From positions 1 through 41,705 of the forward strand of contig NZ_LBMU02000084.1 in the NCBI RefSeq assembly GCF_001005085.2: a DNA stretch of 41,705 nt, read 5' to 3'. The notes under the pieces were generated by a model that was not told the DNA's origin, made no database searches, and saw nothing but the letters and a program-made list of their open reading frames with translations. Origin of the DNA: Streptomyces humi. Its GTDB lineage: Bacteria; Actinomycetota; Actinomycetes; Streptomycetales; Streptomycetaceae. A program made the position numbers and the translations under genes. Below, piece by piece: positions 22,713 through 31,011 of this stretch (its first letter is position 1; the number at the start of each line of letters is the position of its first letter).

Positions 22713-24326
22713 TTACCGCTCCTGGGTCGTGCCGTCGTCCGTGGTGCCGTCTTCGGAAGCGTTGGTGGTGGTGCCGGTGGAGCCGTCGGTCGCCCTGGTG
22801 TTCGCGGCCTTCTTCAACGCCTGTGCTACGGCGGTAAATTCGGCCAGCGCGGTCTCCAGGTCCTCCACGATCTCCTGCGCGATCACGTCCGGGGGCGCGA
22901 GCGTCGCGGCGGAAGCGGAGGCTGACTGAAGCACCGTCAGGTCGAGGTTGACCTTGTCACGGGCGATCAGTTCATCGTACTCGTATGACTGGAAGCGCTC
23001 ACTTGGCTTTCGGGCCGAGTAGTCCGTGCCGCCGGAGTGGAAGGCGGCCACGAAATCGTCGAGGTGCTCGCGGCGCAGGGCGCGCTGCTTGAGCGTGAAG
23101 CGCTGGTCGGTGCGGAAGTCGTAGACCCAGAGCCGCTTCGTCGCGGGCTTGCCGCCGGGGCGGGGCGGGCGCTTGTCGAAGAACAGGACGTTCGCCTTGA
23201 CGCCGTTGGCGTAGAAGATGCCGGTGGGCAGGCGCAGCAGGGTGTGGACGTCGGTGAGGTCCAGCAGGCGGCGGCGGATCTCCGCGCCTGCCCCGCCCTC
23301 GAACAGCACGTTGTCCGGGAGTACCAAGGCGGCCCGGCCGTTCGTCTTCAGCAGGGTGTAGATGTGCTGGACGAAGTTGAGCTGCTTGTTCGTGGTCTGC
23401 GTCCAGAAGTCCTTGCGGGAGGTGTACGCCTCGCCGGTGACCGAGCCCACTCCGAAGGGCGGGTTGGCGAGCACGATGTCGTAGAACTTGTGCGGCGACT
23501 TCGCCAGGGAGTCCTGGATGGTGATCAGCGGGCGGGCCTCGGACGTGCCGATGCCGTGCAGCAGCATGTTCATCAGGGCCAGCCGGGCCGTCTCCCGGAC
23601 CAGTTCGTAGCCGGTGATAGCGCCCGTCTGGAGCTTGCGCGCCTCGTCGCCGTACAGCTGCTCCTCGTAGCGCTCGACGATGTGGGCGTGCGCGGCGATG
23701 AGGAAGCCGCCGGTGCCGCAAGCGGGGTCCGTGATCGACTCACCGGGGCGCGGCTGCACGCAGTCGACCATGGCGTCGATCAGCGGGCGGGGCGTGAAGT
23801 ACTGGCCGGCGCCCGTCTTGCGGTCCTCGGCGCCGCGCTGGAGCAGGCCTTCGTACGCGTCGCCCTTGAGGTCCAGGTTCGCTCGGGTCCAGGTGTAGGG
23901 GTCGATCAGGTCCTTGATGAGGCGTTCCAGGACGGCGGGCTCGTGGATCTTGTTCTGTGCCTTGGTGAACACCTCGCCGAGCATCGTGCCGCCCTTGCGG
24001 CCCAGCTCCCGCAGGATGTGCTCGTAGTGGTCCACCAGATCCTCGGCGGACCGGCTCATGAGACTCGACCAGTCCAGGCCCGACGGGACGAGCGGCTCCT
24101 CCGGCAGGTTGTTGCGGAACCGGGCGGGCCGGTTCGCGCGCTCGTCCGCCATCTTCAGGAAGAGGAGGTACGTCAGCTGCTCGACGTAGTCGAGGGTGGA
24201 GACGCCGGAGTGGCGCAGCAGTTCGCAGTACGACCAGAGCCGGTTGACGAGCGTGGACGTCGTGTCGCCGGCGGAGCGGCGGGGGGCCGGGGTGGTGGCG
24301 TTGTCCATGAGGGTGGTGGTGCTCAT
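22713..24326 (-). CDS. hsdM: Type I restriction-modification methyltransferase HsdM
   Basis: The protein has 537 residues. An N-terminal helical HsdM_N part (about 20-150, LTYLLFLKMADERA) is followed by the methyltransferase domain: GAGQYFTPRPLIDAMV, motif I DPACGTGGFL (from D200), motif IV NPPFG (288-292). It transfers methyl groups to adenine at the site chosen by HsdS. The C-terminal tail (from about 505) is rich in Ala/Thr and looks disordered. ATG 24326 overlaps the stop of hsdS (ATGA), giving coupled translation. All catalytic residues are present. Confidence 0.95.
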   Translation of the reverse strand: MSTTTLMDNATTPAPRRSAGDTTSTLVNRLWSYCELLRHSGVSTLDYVEQLTYLLFLKMADERANRPARFRNNLPEEPLVPSGLDWSSLMSRSAEDLVDHYEHILRELGRKGGTMLGEVFTKAQNKIHEPAVLERLIKDLIDPYTWTRANLDLKGDAYEGLLQRGAEDRKTGAGQYFTPRPLIDAMVDCVQPRPGESITDPACGTGGFLIAAHAHIVERYEEQLYGDEARKLQTGAITGYELVRETARLALMNMLLHGIGTSEARPLITIQDSLAKSPHKFYDIVLANPPFGVGSVTGEAYTSRKDFWTQTTNKQLNFVQHIYTLLKTNGRAALVLPDNVLFEGGAGAEIRRRLLDLTDVHTLLRLPTGIFYANGVKANVLFFDKRPPRPGGKPATKRLWVYDFRTDQRFTLKQRALRREHLDDFVAAFHSGGTDYSARKPSERFQSYEYDELIARDKVNLDLTVLQSASASAATLAPPDVIAQEIVEDLETALAEFTAVAQALKKAANTRATDGSTGTTTNASEDGTTDDGTTQER

Positions 24327-25756
24327 TGGGGCAGTTCTTCCTGACCGGGTGGGGCGGATCGCGGCTTTCGTGGGGCGCGCTTGCGGGGTGCCTTCTTGGC
24401 GGTCACGCGCTCGGCGCGGATCCGGTCGAGCAGGACGGAGGCGGGCTCGTCGGCGGGGTCCTGGGGGACGAGGGCGCCGGTGAAGGCGGCGTTGAGGAGA
24501 GCGGCGCGAAGGTCAGCTGATCCTTTGGTCACGCCACGGAGCTCAGCTTCCATTCTGTCCGCCTCTTCCAGTTGTCGCCGTACCTGCTTGACGATCGACT
24601 CTTGCGTCCCCTCAGGGGGAAACGGGAACTCGACGGTCTTCAGGCGGGCAGCTGAGAGGTGCGCGATGTTGGTCGTAATACGTGACTCTTTCATGAAACG
24701 CCCAGTGTGCATGTGTCGGCGGAAGACAAGCAGTGCCCACTCTGAAGTTATCCGAAGACTTGGACGGAATCGGATAAGTGTGTTCTGGAAGGCGGCACCT
24801 TCGGGCTCGCCATGGTAGATCGCTGGACGCCCCAGGAGGTGCGGGCTCTGTCCTTCGTTGAGAAGCACGTCACCTTCCTTCAGGGTGTACTTGTCCTCAG
24901 TATTGGAGAAATCCATCTCCTTGACGTCGGAAGTGTCGATGCGATCTTCGAATACGTTGGCGACACGCAGGTACGGCTTCATTTCTGGCCCAGAGTGCCA
25001 GGATGGGTGTCGTTGCCGACCCAGGTCCACCTTCCCGGCTTCTCCGACGGTGACTTCTTCCCAGTCGTCGGGAAGGGGGTCTGGAATTGCTGAGCAGATG
25101 ACGGACTTGCGGAACTCGTCGATTTTCTGAAAACTGACCTTTAGGGCCTCTTCGCCCGCCTCGATGTGGTTGATCTGCTGCTCGATCTCAGCAACGATGC
25201 GGCGCTGTTCCGCAAGTGGTGGAACCGGAACCTCAAGGGACTCCAGATAAGGCCGCGGTACGCGACGTTGACCAACTGCGCCGGACATGTTCTGCTCGGC
25301 ATTGACGCGTACGTCGCGCTGCAACAAATAGTGCATCAGGTATTCAGAAAGAACTGCCCCATGACTGCGCAGCACATGGAATTCTGTGCTGCCGAGAGCG
25401 CGACCGTCCAACAGGCCTCGGGCTACCGCGATCTTGCCGTTTTCCATGCAGGGCGTGATCTTGGCGAAGAGAACATCGTCCTCCTGGAAGCGAGTGAGAG
25501 ACTTGTTCTTCAAGTCGCCATATCGCACATGGGTGGACGCGTTAATGCGTCCCGTTTCTGCCTCAACAGCCGCCATGGGCACCTGCGAAATGAGGTCATC
25601 ATCCCCAGGCTCATCCTCGAAGGAGCGGGGGTTGACCTCACACAGTTCCCCCAACGTCGCCCAAGCCCACCCCTCAGGCAGCCCCCCACCGGACCCGCCC
25701 GGAAGCTCCCCCCGGCCGTCGCCGGAATGCGCACCCAGTCCCAGATCCAGCGTCAC
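24323..25756 (-). CDS. hsdS: Type I restriction-modification specificity subunit HsdS
   Basis: The protein has 477 residues and the usual two target-recognition domains separated by conserved helices. TRD1 is about residues 28-170, ending in the conserved region with VPVPPLAEQRRIVAEIEQQI. TRD2 is about 220-370, ending in FPPEGTQESIVKQVRRQLEEADRM. A Lys/Arg/Pro-rich tail closes the protein. It sets the DNA sequence recognised by the restriction and methylation complex. The TRD-encoding DNA (roughly 24600-25500) is visibly richer in A and T than its surroundings, as expected for exchangeable TRDs. GTG 25756 overlaps the hsdR stop (GTGA). The target sequence cannot be predicted. Confidence 0.94.
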   Translation of the reverse strand: MTLDLGLGAHSGDGRGELPGGSGGGLPEGWAWATLGELCEVNPRSFEDEPGDDDLISQVPMAAVEAETGRINASTHVRYGDLKNKSLTRFQEDDVLFAKITPCMENGKIAVARGLLDGRALGSTEFHVLRSHGAVLSEYLMHYLLQRDVRVNAEQNMSGAVGQRRVPRPYLESLEVPVPPLAEQRRIVAEIEQQINHIEAGEEALKVSFQKIDEFRKSVICSAIPDPLPDDWEEVTVGEAGKVDLGRQRHPSWHSGPEMKPYLRVANVFEDRIDTSDVKEMDFSNTEDKYTLKEGDVLLNEGQSPHLLGRPAIYHGEPEGAAFQNTLIRFRPSLRITSEWALLVFRRHMHTGRFMKESRITTNIAHLSAARLKTVEFPFPPEGTQESIVKQVRRQLEEADRMEAELRGVTKGSADLRAALLNAAFTGALVPQDPADEPASVLLDRIRAERVTAKKAPRKRAPRKPRSAPPGQEELPQ

Positions 25757-28700
25757 GCGCTCAGCTCCCTGTCCAGTTCGTCGAGGATCTCTTCCGCCCT
25801 TTCCTCGCCGAATTCGGCGAGGAATCCATCCGTGCCGTTCATCTTCGTGAACGGGGCGTAGTCAAGGTCGGCGGTGTCGAAGCGTACACGCTGGATTGTG
25901 GCCTCGGCGATGCGGTCGAGCCACCAGCGTTCGGTGTCGGTGAAGGTCACACCTACCTGCTCCTGCCGGGCCAGCCAGGCCGCGTACCGCTCGCGTACCG
26001 CTTCCTCGTGCGGGCGTGGCGGAGCCGCACCCGCTTCCGCGCCGCCCGCCAACTCGTAGCGCATCAGGGCCAGCAGATCGGCCGCGGTACGGGCGGCGGC
26101 TCGGTTCGTTGTCACGGCCTCGCCGACCTGCTCGTAAGAGCGCCACAACTTCTCCGGCGTCCAGGCACGCGGTGGTCGGGCCACGGCCCGCGCGAGGTCC
26201 TTCAGCTGCCGTAGGGCGTCGCGGGGCGACACCCGCGAGTCGGCCGAGAACGAGAGGGCGAGCGCCGCCATCTCGTCGCGGTGCTCCTTGATGTACTTCT
26301 GCCACTCGCGAACGGTCTCGCGTGCACTGGACTCGTCCTCCGGGACAGCGCCGGCCGACACGAGGGCGTCGCGGCTCGTCTCGTCGTAGAGGATGTCCTT
26401 CGCGCGGCGCATCTCCAGCAGCCTGGTGCGCAGCTCGGGGTTGGAGGCCAGCGGACGAAGCGCGCGTTCGGTCACGTCCCGTACGGCCTGGTCGGGGTCG
26501 AGGCCGAGGCGTTCGGCGGCCTCGCGGGTCTTGCCCTGTTCGTCGATCGAGACGGCGTCCACCATCCGGTGCACGATGTGCTTCAGCGGTACGCCCCCGG
26601 TGAGCCCCTCGATCTCGGCGCGCTCGTCGTCGGTCATCTGGAGGTCGAGCTTGGCCAGACGCGAGGCCAGCGTCGAGACGTGGGTGTCCTCCGCGACTCC
26701 CCGGGCGGTCAGGCGGAGGAGCTTCTCAAGGTTGAGGTCCTTCTCCGTGTGCTGCTCCAGCGGACCGGCGTCCACCTTCGGCTTCCGGGTCACGCCCACC
26801 GCGTCGACGATCACGAAGTGAGTTTTCGGGCCGACACCCGGCGTGACCCGCTCGAACTCGGTCAGCGAGAGGGTGCGGGCGCCGCGGCCCTTCATCTGCT
26901 CGAAGTAGGCCCAGCTCTTGACGTCCCGAAGGAAGAGGAGGCATTCGAGTGGTTTGACGTCGGTGCCGGTGGCGATCATGTCCACGGTGACGGCGATACG
27001 CAGCTGCGGCAGGTTACGGAAGTCGGAGAGCCGCTCCGCAGGCTTCTTGGCCGCATGGGTGATCTTCGCGCAGAAGTCGTTGCCCTTGCCGAAGACGTCA
27101 CGGATGACCTCGACGATCTCCTCGGCGTGGTTGTCGTTCTTGGCGAAGACGAGGGTCTTAGGGACGTACATCTCGTCCCACAGCAGCTCGCCGGTCTCCT
27201 TGTCGCGCTTCGCGCGCTCCGGGAAGATCTCCGTGAACAGGCGCTCGCGGAAGGTGCGGACGACCGTGCGGAGTTGGTCCTTGCTGATCACCCCGACGCC
27301 GACTTCCGTGGCGCCGTAGGAGACGTCCTCGTCGAAGTCCTCGTAGCGCTGGCGGCGGGTGCGGCGGTCGCGGACGGGAATTGTGCCCCGCGCGATGACG
27401 CCGCCCTCACCCGTTATGCGCGTCAGGATCTCGTATACCTGGAAGTCGACGTTGACGCCGTCGGCGACCGCCTCCGGGTAGGTGTACTCGCTGACTAGGT
27501 TGCCGTTGAAGTACCCGAAGGTCTGGGCGACGGGCGTCGCGGTGAGGCCGACGACCGGCGCGTCGAAGTACTCCAGCACGGAACGCCACTTGCCGTAGAT
27601 GGAGCGGTGGCACTCGTCGACGATGATCAGGTCGAAGGACTCGGGCGGGATGCCGGGGTTGTAGCCGACGTGGATGTCCCCGGCCACGTCGTACGAGTAC
27701 TCTTCCTCGCCGTCCTCTCCCCGCGTGGCGGGGACGGTGGCGCCCGTCAGTTCCATGTAGAGGCGTTGCACCGTGGAGACGACGACCTTCGCGGAGGCGT
27801 TCATACCCTCGGCGCCCAGGCGCTGCACGTTGAACAGGTCTGCGAAGGTGCGGTTGGTGTCGGGCGTTGTGAAGTTCTCGAACTCGTTCTGCGCCTGGGC
27901 GCCCAGGTTGTTCCGGTCAACCAGGAACAGGACCCGCTCGGCCTGAGCGTACTTGAGCATCCGGTACGCGAACGTGACCGCTGTGTACGTTTTGCCGGCT
28001 CCGGTCGCCATCTGCACGAGGGAACGGGACTGGCCGGTGCCCTGCTGGCCCTTGCCCAGTGCGACGGACTCCTCTACCTCGCGCACCGCCTTGATCTGAG
28101 CAGGGCGCAGCGGGCGCTCGTCCAGTTCGGGCATACGCAGGCGCAGCCGAGCGCGGTAGGAGGGCGCCTGGGGGTCCTGTTCGGCCTGCCGGATCCAGCG
28201 GGCCAGTGTGCGGGGCTGGTGGAAGGAGAAGACCCGCCTGCTACGCGATTCGGGGTCGAGGGTGTTGCGGAACCGGGTCTCGCCGCCGTCTGACACATAG
28301 CGGAACGGCAGCGGGGTGCGCCAGGCGATTAGACGCTGCTGTGCCTCGGTGGGGTGGTCGGCGTACCGGTCGGCCTGTGTCTCGGCGGCCGTCAGGTCCG
28401 CGCCCTCCCGTTTGGCCTCGATCACGCCGACGAGCTTGCGCTCCACGTACAGGGCGTAGTCGGCGCGGCCGGTGGCCGTGGTCGTCTCGCGTACGGCGAC
28501 GCCGCTACCGCGCCGGTCACCCTGCACGTACAGGTTGAGGTTGCCACCCGCGTCCTGGACGCTCCAGCCTGCTTCGGTGAGCATCTCGTCGAGGCGGGTG
28601 CGTACCTGCGCCTCGGTGAGGGGCTCGCGGGCTGCCTGCTCGGCGTTCTCCAGGAGACGCGCGCGCTCGGCCACGGCCTCGGAGGCGGCAGCGGGGCTTG

Positions 28701-29433
28701 TGACCTGATAGCGCAGCAGTTGGGCATCGGCCGCGGACTGGGCCTGTTGCAGTGCCGCGAGTTGATCCTGCATGGCGGCAACCTGGCGGGCAAGGTCCGC
28801 ACGCTCTGCTGCCGCGTCGGCGAGCTCCTGTTCCGCCGCGAGGCGGGCTGCATGCTCTGCCTGCGCCTGGGACGCCTGGCCCTCGTAGGTGAGACGGGCC
28901 TCCTCCAGAGCCCGCCGGGTCTCCTCCACCTGCGCGCGCAGGGCCGTGTTCTGGGCGGCCGGGGTGCGGGCCGGATCCGGCGGAACGAAGGTTCGCTGTT
29001 CGCGAGATCCGGTGATGAGGCGGTGGTACCAGACGCCGAGCCGATGGCAGGTCCGCAGGGCCCGGAAGGCGTCGTCGGGGTCGTCGTAGTCGTCGTGGTT
29101 GGCCTTGTTGCCGAGAACTCGGACCTCGCGGAAGGCGGGCCCCACGTTGCCGTGCAGATAGCCCTCCCTGTCGAGGGCGGCGAGGCGCTCGACCTGCTTG
29201 CTCCCCGTGAACTGAACGCGACCTCGGCGCACCAGGTCGGAAGCGAGGGCCTCACCAAACTGCCGTGACTTGATCAGCGAGGTGTTCGGGTCGGTGAAGA
29301 CATTGGCCTCGGCGCCCGAGCCGTAGGCGACGAGCAGCGGCAGATGGTCGTACAGAAAGCCGAAGTTGCGCGATGTGCGGGCGAGCTCGGCGAGTCTGGA
29401 GTCCGGTGTCTGTGCCGCGCCACCTGCGCTCAT
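25753..29433 (-). CDS. hsdR: Type I restriction endonuclease subunit HsdR
   Basis: The protein has 1226 residues. An N-terminal DUF4145-like domain (about 20-140, GFLYDHLPLLVAYGSGAEAN) is followed by an Ala/Gln/Glu-rich coiled coil (about 160-240), the HsdR nuclease domain (D325, E339-A-K341), and a superfamily 2 translocase with Walker A ATGAGKT (476-482), DECH (606-609), TATP and MKGRGAR. The C-terminal helical domain binds the methyltransferase. It cleaves unmodified DNA after translocation. ATG 29433 is chosen from the typical N-terminus; an in-frame ATG at 29487 is possible. The frame stays open far upstream, antisense to rocD and glyA, which is not coding. First gene of the R-S-M-M' operon. 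Confidence 0.94.
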   Translation of the reverse strand: MSAGGAAQTPDSRLAELARTSRNFGFLYDHLPLLVAYGSGAEANVFTDPNTSLIKSRQFGEALASDLVRRGRVQFTGSKQVERLAALDREGYLHGNVGPAFREVRVLGNKANHDDYDDPDDAFRALRTCHRLGVWYHRLITGSREQRTFVPPDPARTPAAQNTALRAQVEETRRALEEARLTYEGQASQAQAEHAARLAAEQELADAAAERADLARQVAAMQDQLAALQQAQSAADAQLLRYQVTSPAAASEAVAERARLLENAEQAAREPLTEAQVRTRLDEMLTEAGWSVQDAGGNLNLYVQGDRRGSGVAVRETTTATGRADYALYVERKLVGVIEAKREGADLTAAETQADRYADHPTEAQQRLIAWRTPLPFRYVSDGGETRFRNTLDPESRSRRVFSFHQPRTLARWIRQAEQDPQAPSYRARLRLRMPELDERPLRPAQIKAVREVEESVALGKGQQGTGQSRSLVQMATGAGKTYTAVTFAYRMLKYAQAERVLFLVDRNNLGAQAQNEFENFTTPDTNRTFADLFNVQRLGAEGMNASAKVVVSTVQRLYMELTGATVPATRGEDGEEEYSYDVAGDIHVGYNPGIPPESFDLIIVDECHRSIYGKWRSVLEYFDAPVVGLTATPVAQTFGYFNGNLVSEYTYPEAVADGVNVDFQVYEILTRITGEGGVIARGTIPVRDRRTRRQRYEDFDEDVSYGATEVGVGVISKDQLRTVVRTFRERLFTEIFPERAKRDKETGELLWDEMYVPKTLVFAKNDNHAEEIVEVIRDVFGKGNDFCAKITHAAKKPAERLSDFRNLPQLRIAVTVDMIATGTDVKPLECLLFLRDVKSWAYFEQMKGRGARTLSLTEFERVTPGVGPKTHFVIVDAVGVTRKPKVDAGPLEQHTEKDLNLEKLLRLTARGVAEDTHVSTLASRLAKLDLQMTDDERAEIEGLTGGVPLKHIVHRMVDAVSIDEQGKTREAAERLGLDPDQAVRDVTERALRPLASNPELRTRLLEMRRAKDILYDETSRDALVSAGAVPEDESSARETVREWQKYIKEHRDEMAALALSFSADSRVSPRDALRQLKDLARAVARPPRAWTPEKLWRSYEQVGEAVTTNRAAARTAADLLALMRYELAGGAEAGAAPPRPHEEAVRERYAAWLARQEQVGVTFTDTERWWLDRIAEATIQRVRFDTADLDYAPFTKMNGTDGFLAEFGEERAEEILDELDRELSA

Positions 29434-29550
29434 CAGAGAGGTACCGCTCTTCCTGGGCTGCTGTACAAAGTGCACTGAAGGGATCATCGAGCCTAGCGGT
29501 GAGGATGTAGTGGCGCCAGGAGTTTCGTCATCGCCGGTAGTCGAAACAGG

Positions 29551-29570
29551 CTGTGGCACATCTGCCACAG
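29551..29570 (-). terminator. Hairpin after ornithine aminotransferase gene
   Basis: A perfect eight-bp inverted repeat (29551-29558, 29563-29570) with a four-base loop lies ten bases beyond the stop of the leftward rocD gene. On the minus strand it is followed by CCTGTTTCG. It separates rocD from the hsdR operon and is a probable terminator. Confidence 0.65.
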
Positions 29571-29579
29571 GTGGGTCCT

Positions 29580-30785
29580 TCAGGCGCTCAGAACCCCCCA
29601 CAGCTGCTCGATCCCCCACTCCAGATCCTCCTCCTCGACCACCAGCGGCGGAGCCACCCGCACCGTCGACCCGTGCGTGTCCTTCACCAGCACCCCCCGC
29701 TCCAGCAGCCGCTCCGAGACCGCCCGCCCCGACCCCACCGCCGGAGCCACGTCCACCCCCGCCCACAGACCCCGCCCCCGTACGGCCGTCACCCGGCCGC
29801 TGCCCGCGATCTCCGCCAGCCGCCGGTGCAGCAACTCCCCCAGCACCGCCGCCCGCTCCTGGAACTCCCCGGTCCGCAGCATCGCGATCACCTCCAGGCC
29901 CACCGCGCAGGCCAGCGGGTTCCCGCCGAACGTGGAACCGTGCTCCCCGGGCCGGAACACGCCCAGCACGTCGGCACCGGACACGACCGCCGACACCGGC
30001 AGCACCCCGCCCCCGAGCGCCTTCCCGAGGACGTACACATCGGGCACCACCCCCTCGTGCTCGCAGGCGAACGTGCGCCCGGTGCGGCCCAGCCCCGACT
30101 GGATCTCGTCCGCGACGAACAGCACGTCCCGCTCGCGGGTCAGCTCCCGCACCCCCGCCAGATAACCCGCCGGCGGCACGATCACCCCGGACTCGCCCTG
30201 GATCGGCTCCAGCAGCACGGCCACCGTGTTCTCGGTCAGCGCCGCCCGCATCGCCGTGAGGTCCCCGTACGGGACGATCTCGAAGCCGGGCGTGTACGGC
30301 CCGAAGTCCGCCCGTGCCTCCGGGTCGGTCGAGAAGGAGATCACCGTCGTCGTACGGCCGTGGAAGTTCCCGCCCGCGACCACCACCTTCGCCATCTCCG
30401 CGGGTACGCCCTTGACCCGGTAGCCCCACTTCCGGGCGGTCTTCACCGCCGTCTCCACCGCCTCCGCCCCGGTGTTCACGGGCAGCACCATCTCCATCCC
30501 GCACAGCTCGGCCAGCTCCGTGCAGAACGCGGCGAACCGGTCGTGGTGGAAGGCCCGGGACGTCAGCGTCACCCGTTCGAGCTGCGCCCGCGCGGCCGCG
30601 ACCAGGCGCGGATGGCCGTGCCCGAAGTTGACCGCCGAGTACCCGGCCAGGAAGTCCAGATAGCGGCGCCCCTCGACGTCCGTCAGCCATGCTCCCTCGC
30701 CCGTGGCGATCACCACCGGCAGGGGATGGTAGTTGTGCGCGCTGTGCAGGTCGGCGGCGGCGATGAGGGCTTCCGTAGTGGTCAC
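29580..30785 (-). CDS. rocD: Ornithine--oxo-acid aminotransferase
   Basis: The protein has 401 residues, the usual length for the class III aminotransferase RocD. Motifs: NTGAEAVETAVKTARKW, GNFHGRT, the PLP aspartate in ADEIQSGLGRTG, K255 in VLGKALGGG, and HGSTFGGNPLACAV. It converts ornithine and 2-oxoglutarate to glutamate semialdehyde and glutamate in arginine/ornithine catabolism. The GTG start has GGAG five bases upstream. It stands alone, divergent from glyA and separated from the restriction-modification operon by a hairpin. Confidence 0.95.
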   Translation of the reverse strand: MTTTEALIAAADLHSAHNYHPLPVVIATGEGAWLTDVEGRRYLDFLAGYSAVNFGHGHPRLVAAARAQLERVTLTSRAFHHDRFAAFCTELAELCGMEMVLPVNTGAEAVETAVKTARKWGYRVKGVPAEMAKVVVAGGNFHGRTTTVISFSTDPEARADFGPYTPGFEIVPYGDLTAMRAALTENTVAVLLEPIQGESGVIVPPAGYLAGVRELTRERDVLFVADEIQSGLGRTGRTFACEHEGVVPDVYVLGKALGGGVLPVSAVVSGADVLGVFRPGEHGSTFGGNPLACAVGLEVIAMLRTGEFQERAAVLGELLHRRLAEIAGSGRVTAVRGRGLWAGVDVAPAVGSGRAVSERLLERGVLVKDTHGSTVRVAPPLVVEEEDLEWGIEQLWGVLSA

Positions 30786-30892
30786 GGCGACTCCAGGGAG
30801 GGCGGCGAGATGATCCCTTTCCTACCCTCTGTCCGTGCCCGACTGGTGGACGCCACGGCCCCCGGACCGGGCGTGCCCGGTAGTGTGACCGC

Positions 30893-30976
30893 AGGGCCGT
30901 GACTGGCGCGCTGGGATGGGACCGACCATCGGGGAGCGGCCCGCGTCGTGATCGAGTGCCGTGCGCCTGGGCCGAA
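30893..30976 (+). promoter_or_regulatory. ZTP (pfl) riboswitch ahead of glyA
   Basis: The leader has the hallmarks of the pfl motif: GGGCCGTGACTGGCG (30895-30909), ATCGGGGAGCGG in the middle, and TGCGCCTGGGC at the 3' end (about 30962-30972). This aptamer binds ZTP/ZMP, signals of 10-formyl-tetrahydrofolate shortage, and is known upstream of one-carbon genes such as glyA. A -10-like TAGTGT (30881-30886) would start transcription right at the aptamer. The glyA ribosome-binding site GGAGG (31001-31005) follows 25 bases after it, so control of translation is possible. The call is from visible consensus only. Confidence 0.88.
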
Positions 30977-31011
30977 CCGTGAGTGCCGAACGACATGTCC
31001 GGAGGTCCCGA

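Noticed and set aside
21037..24326. BREX or DISARM system suggested by methyltransferases plus a helicase
   Set aside because: HsdR and HsdS are complete and typical of type I systems; no PglZ, Brx or Drm proteins are visible.
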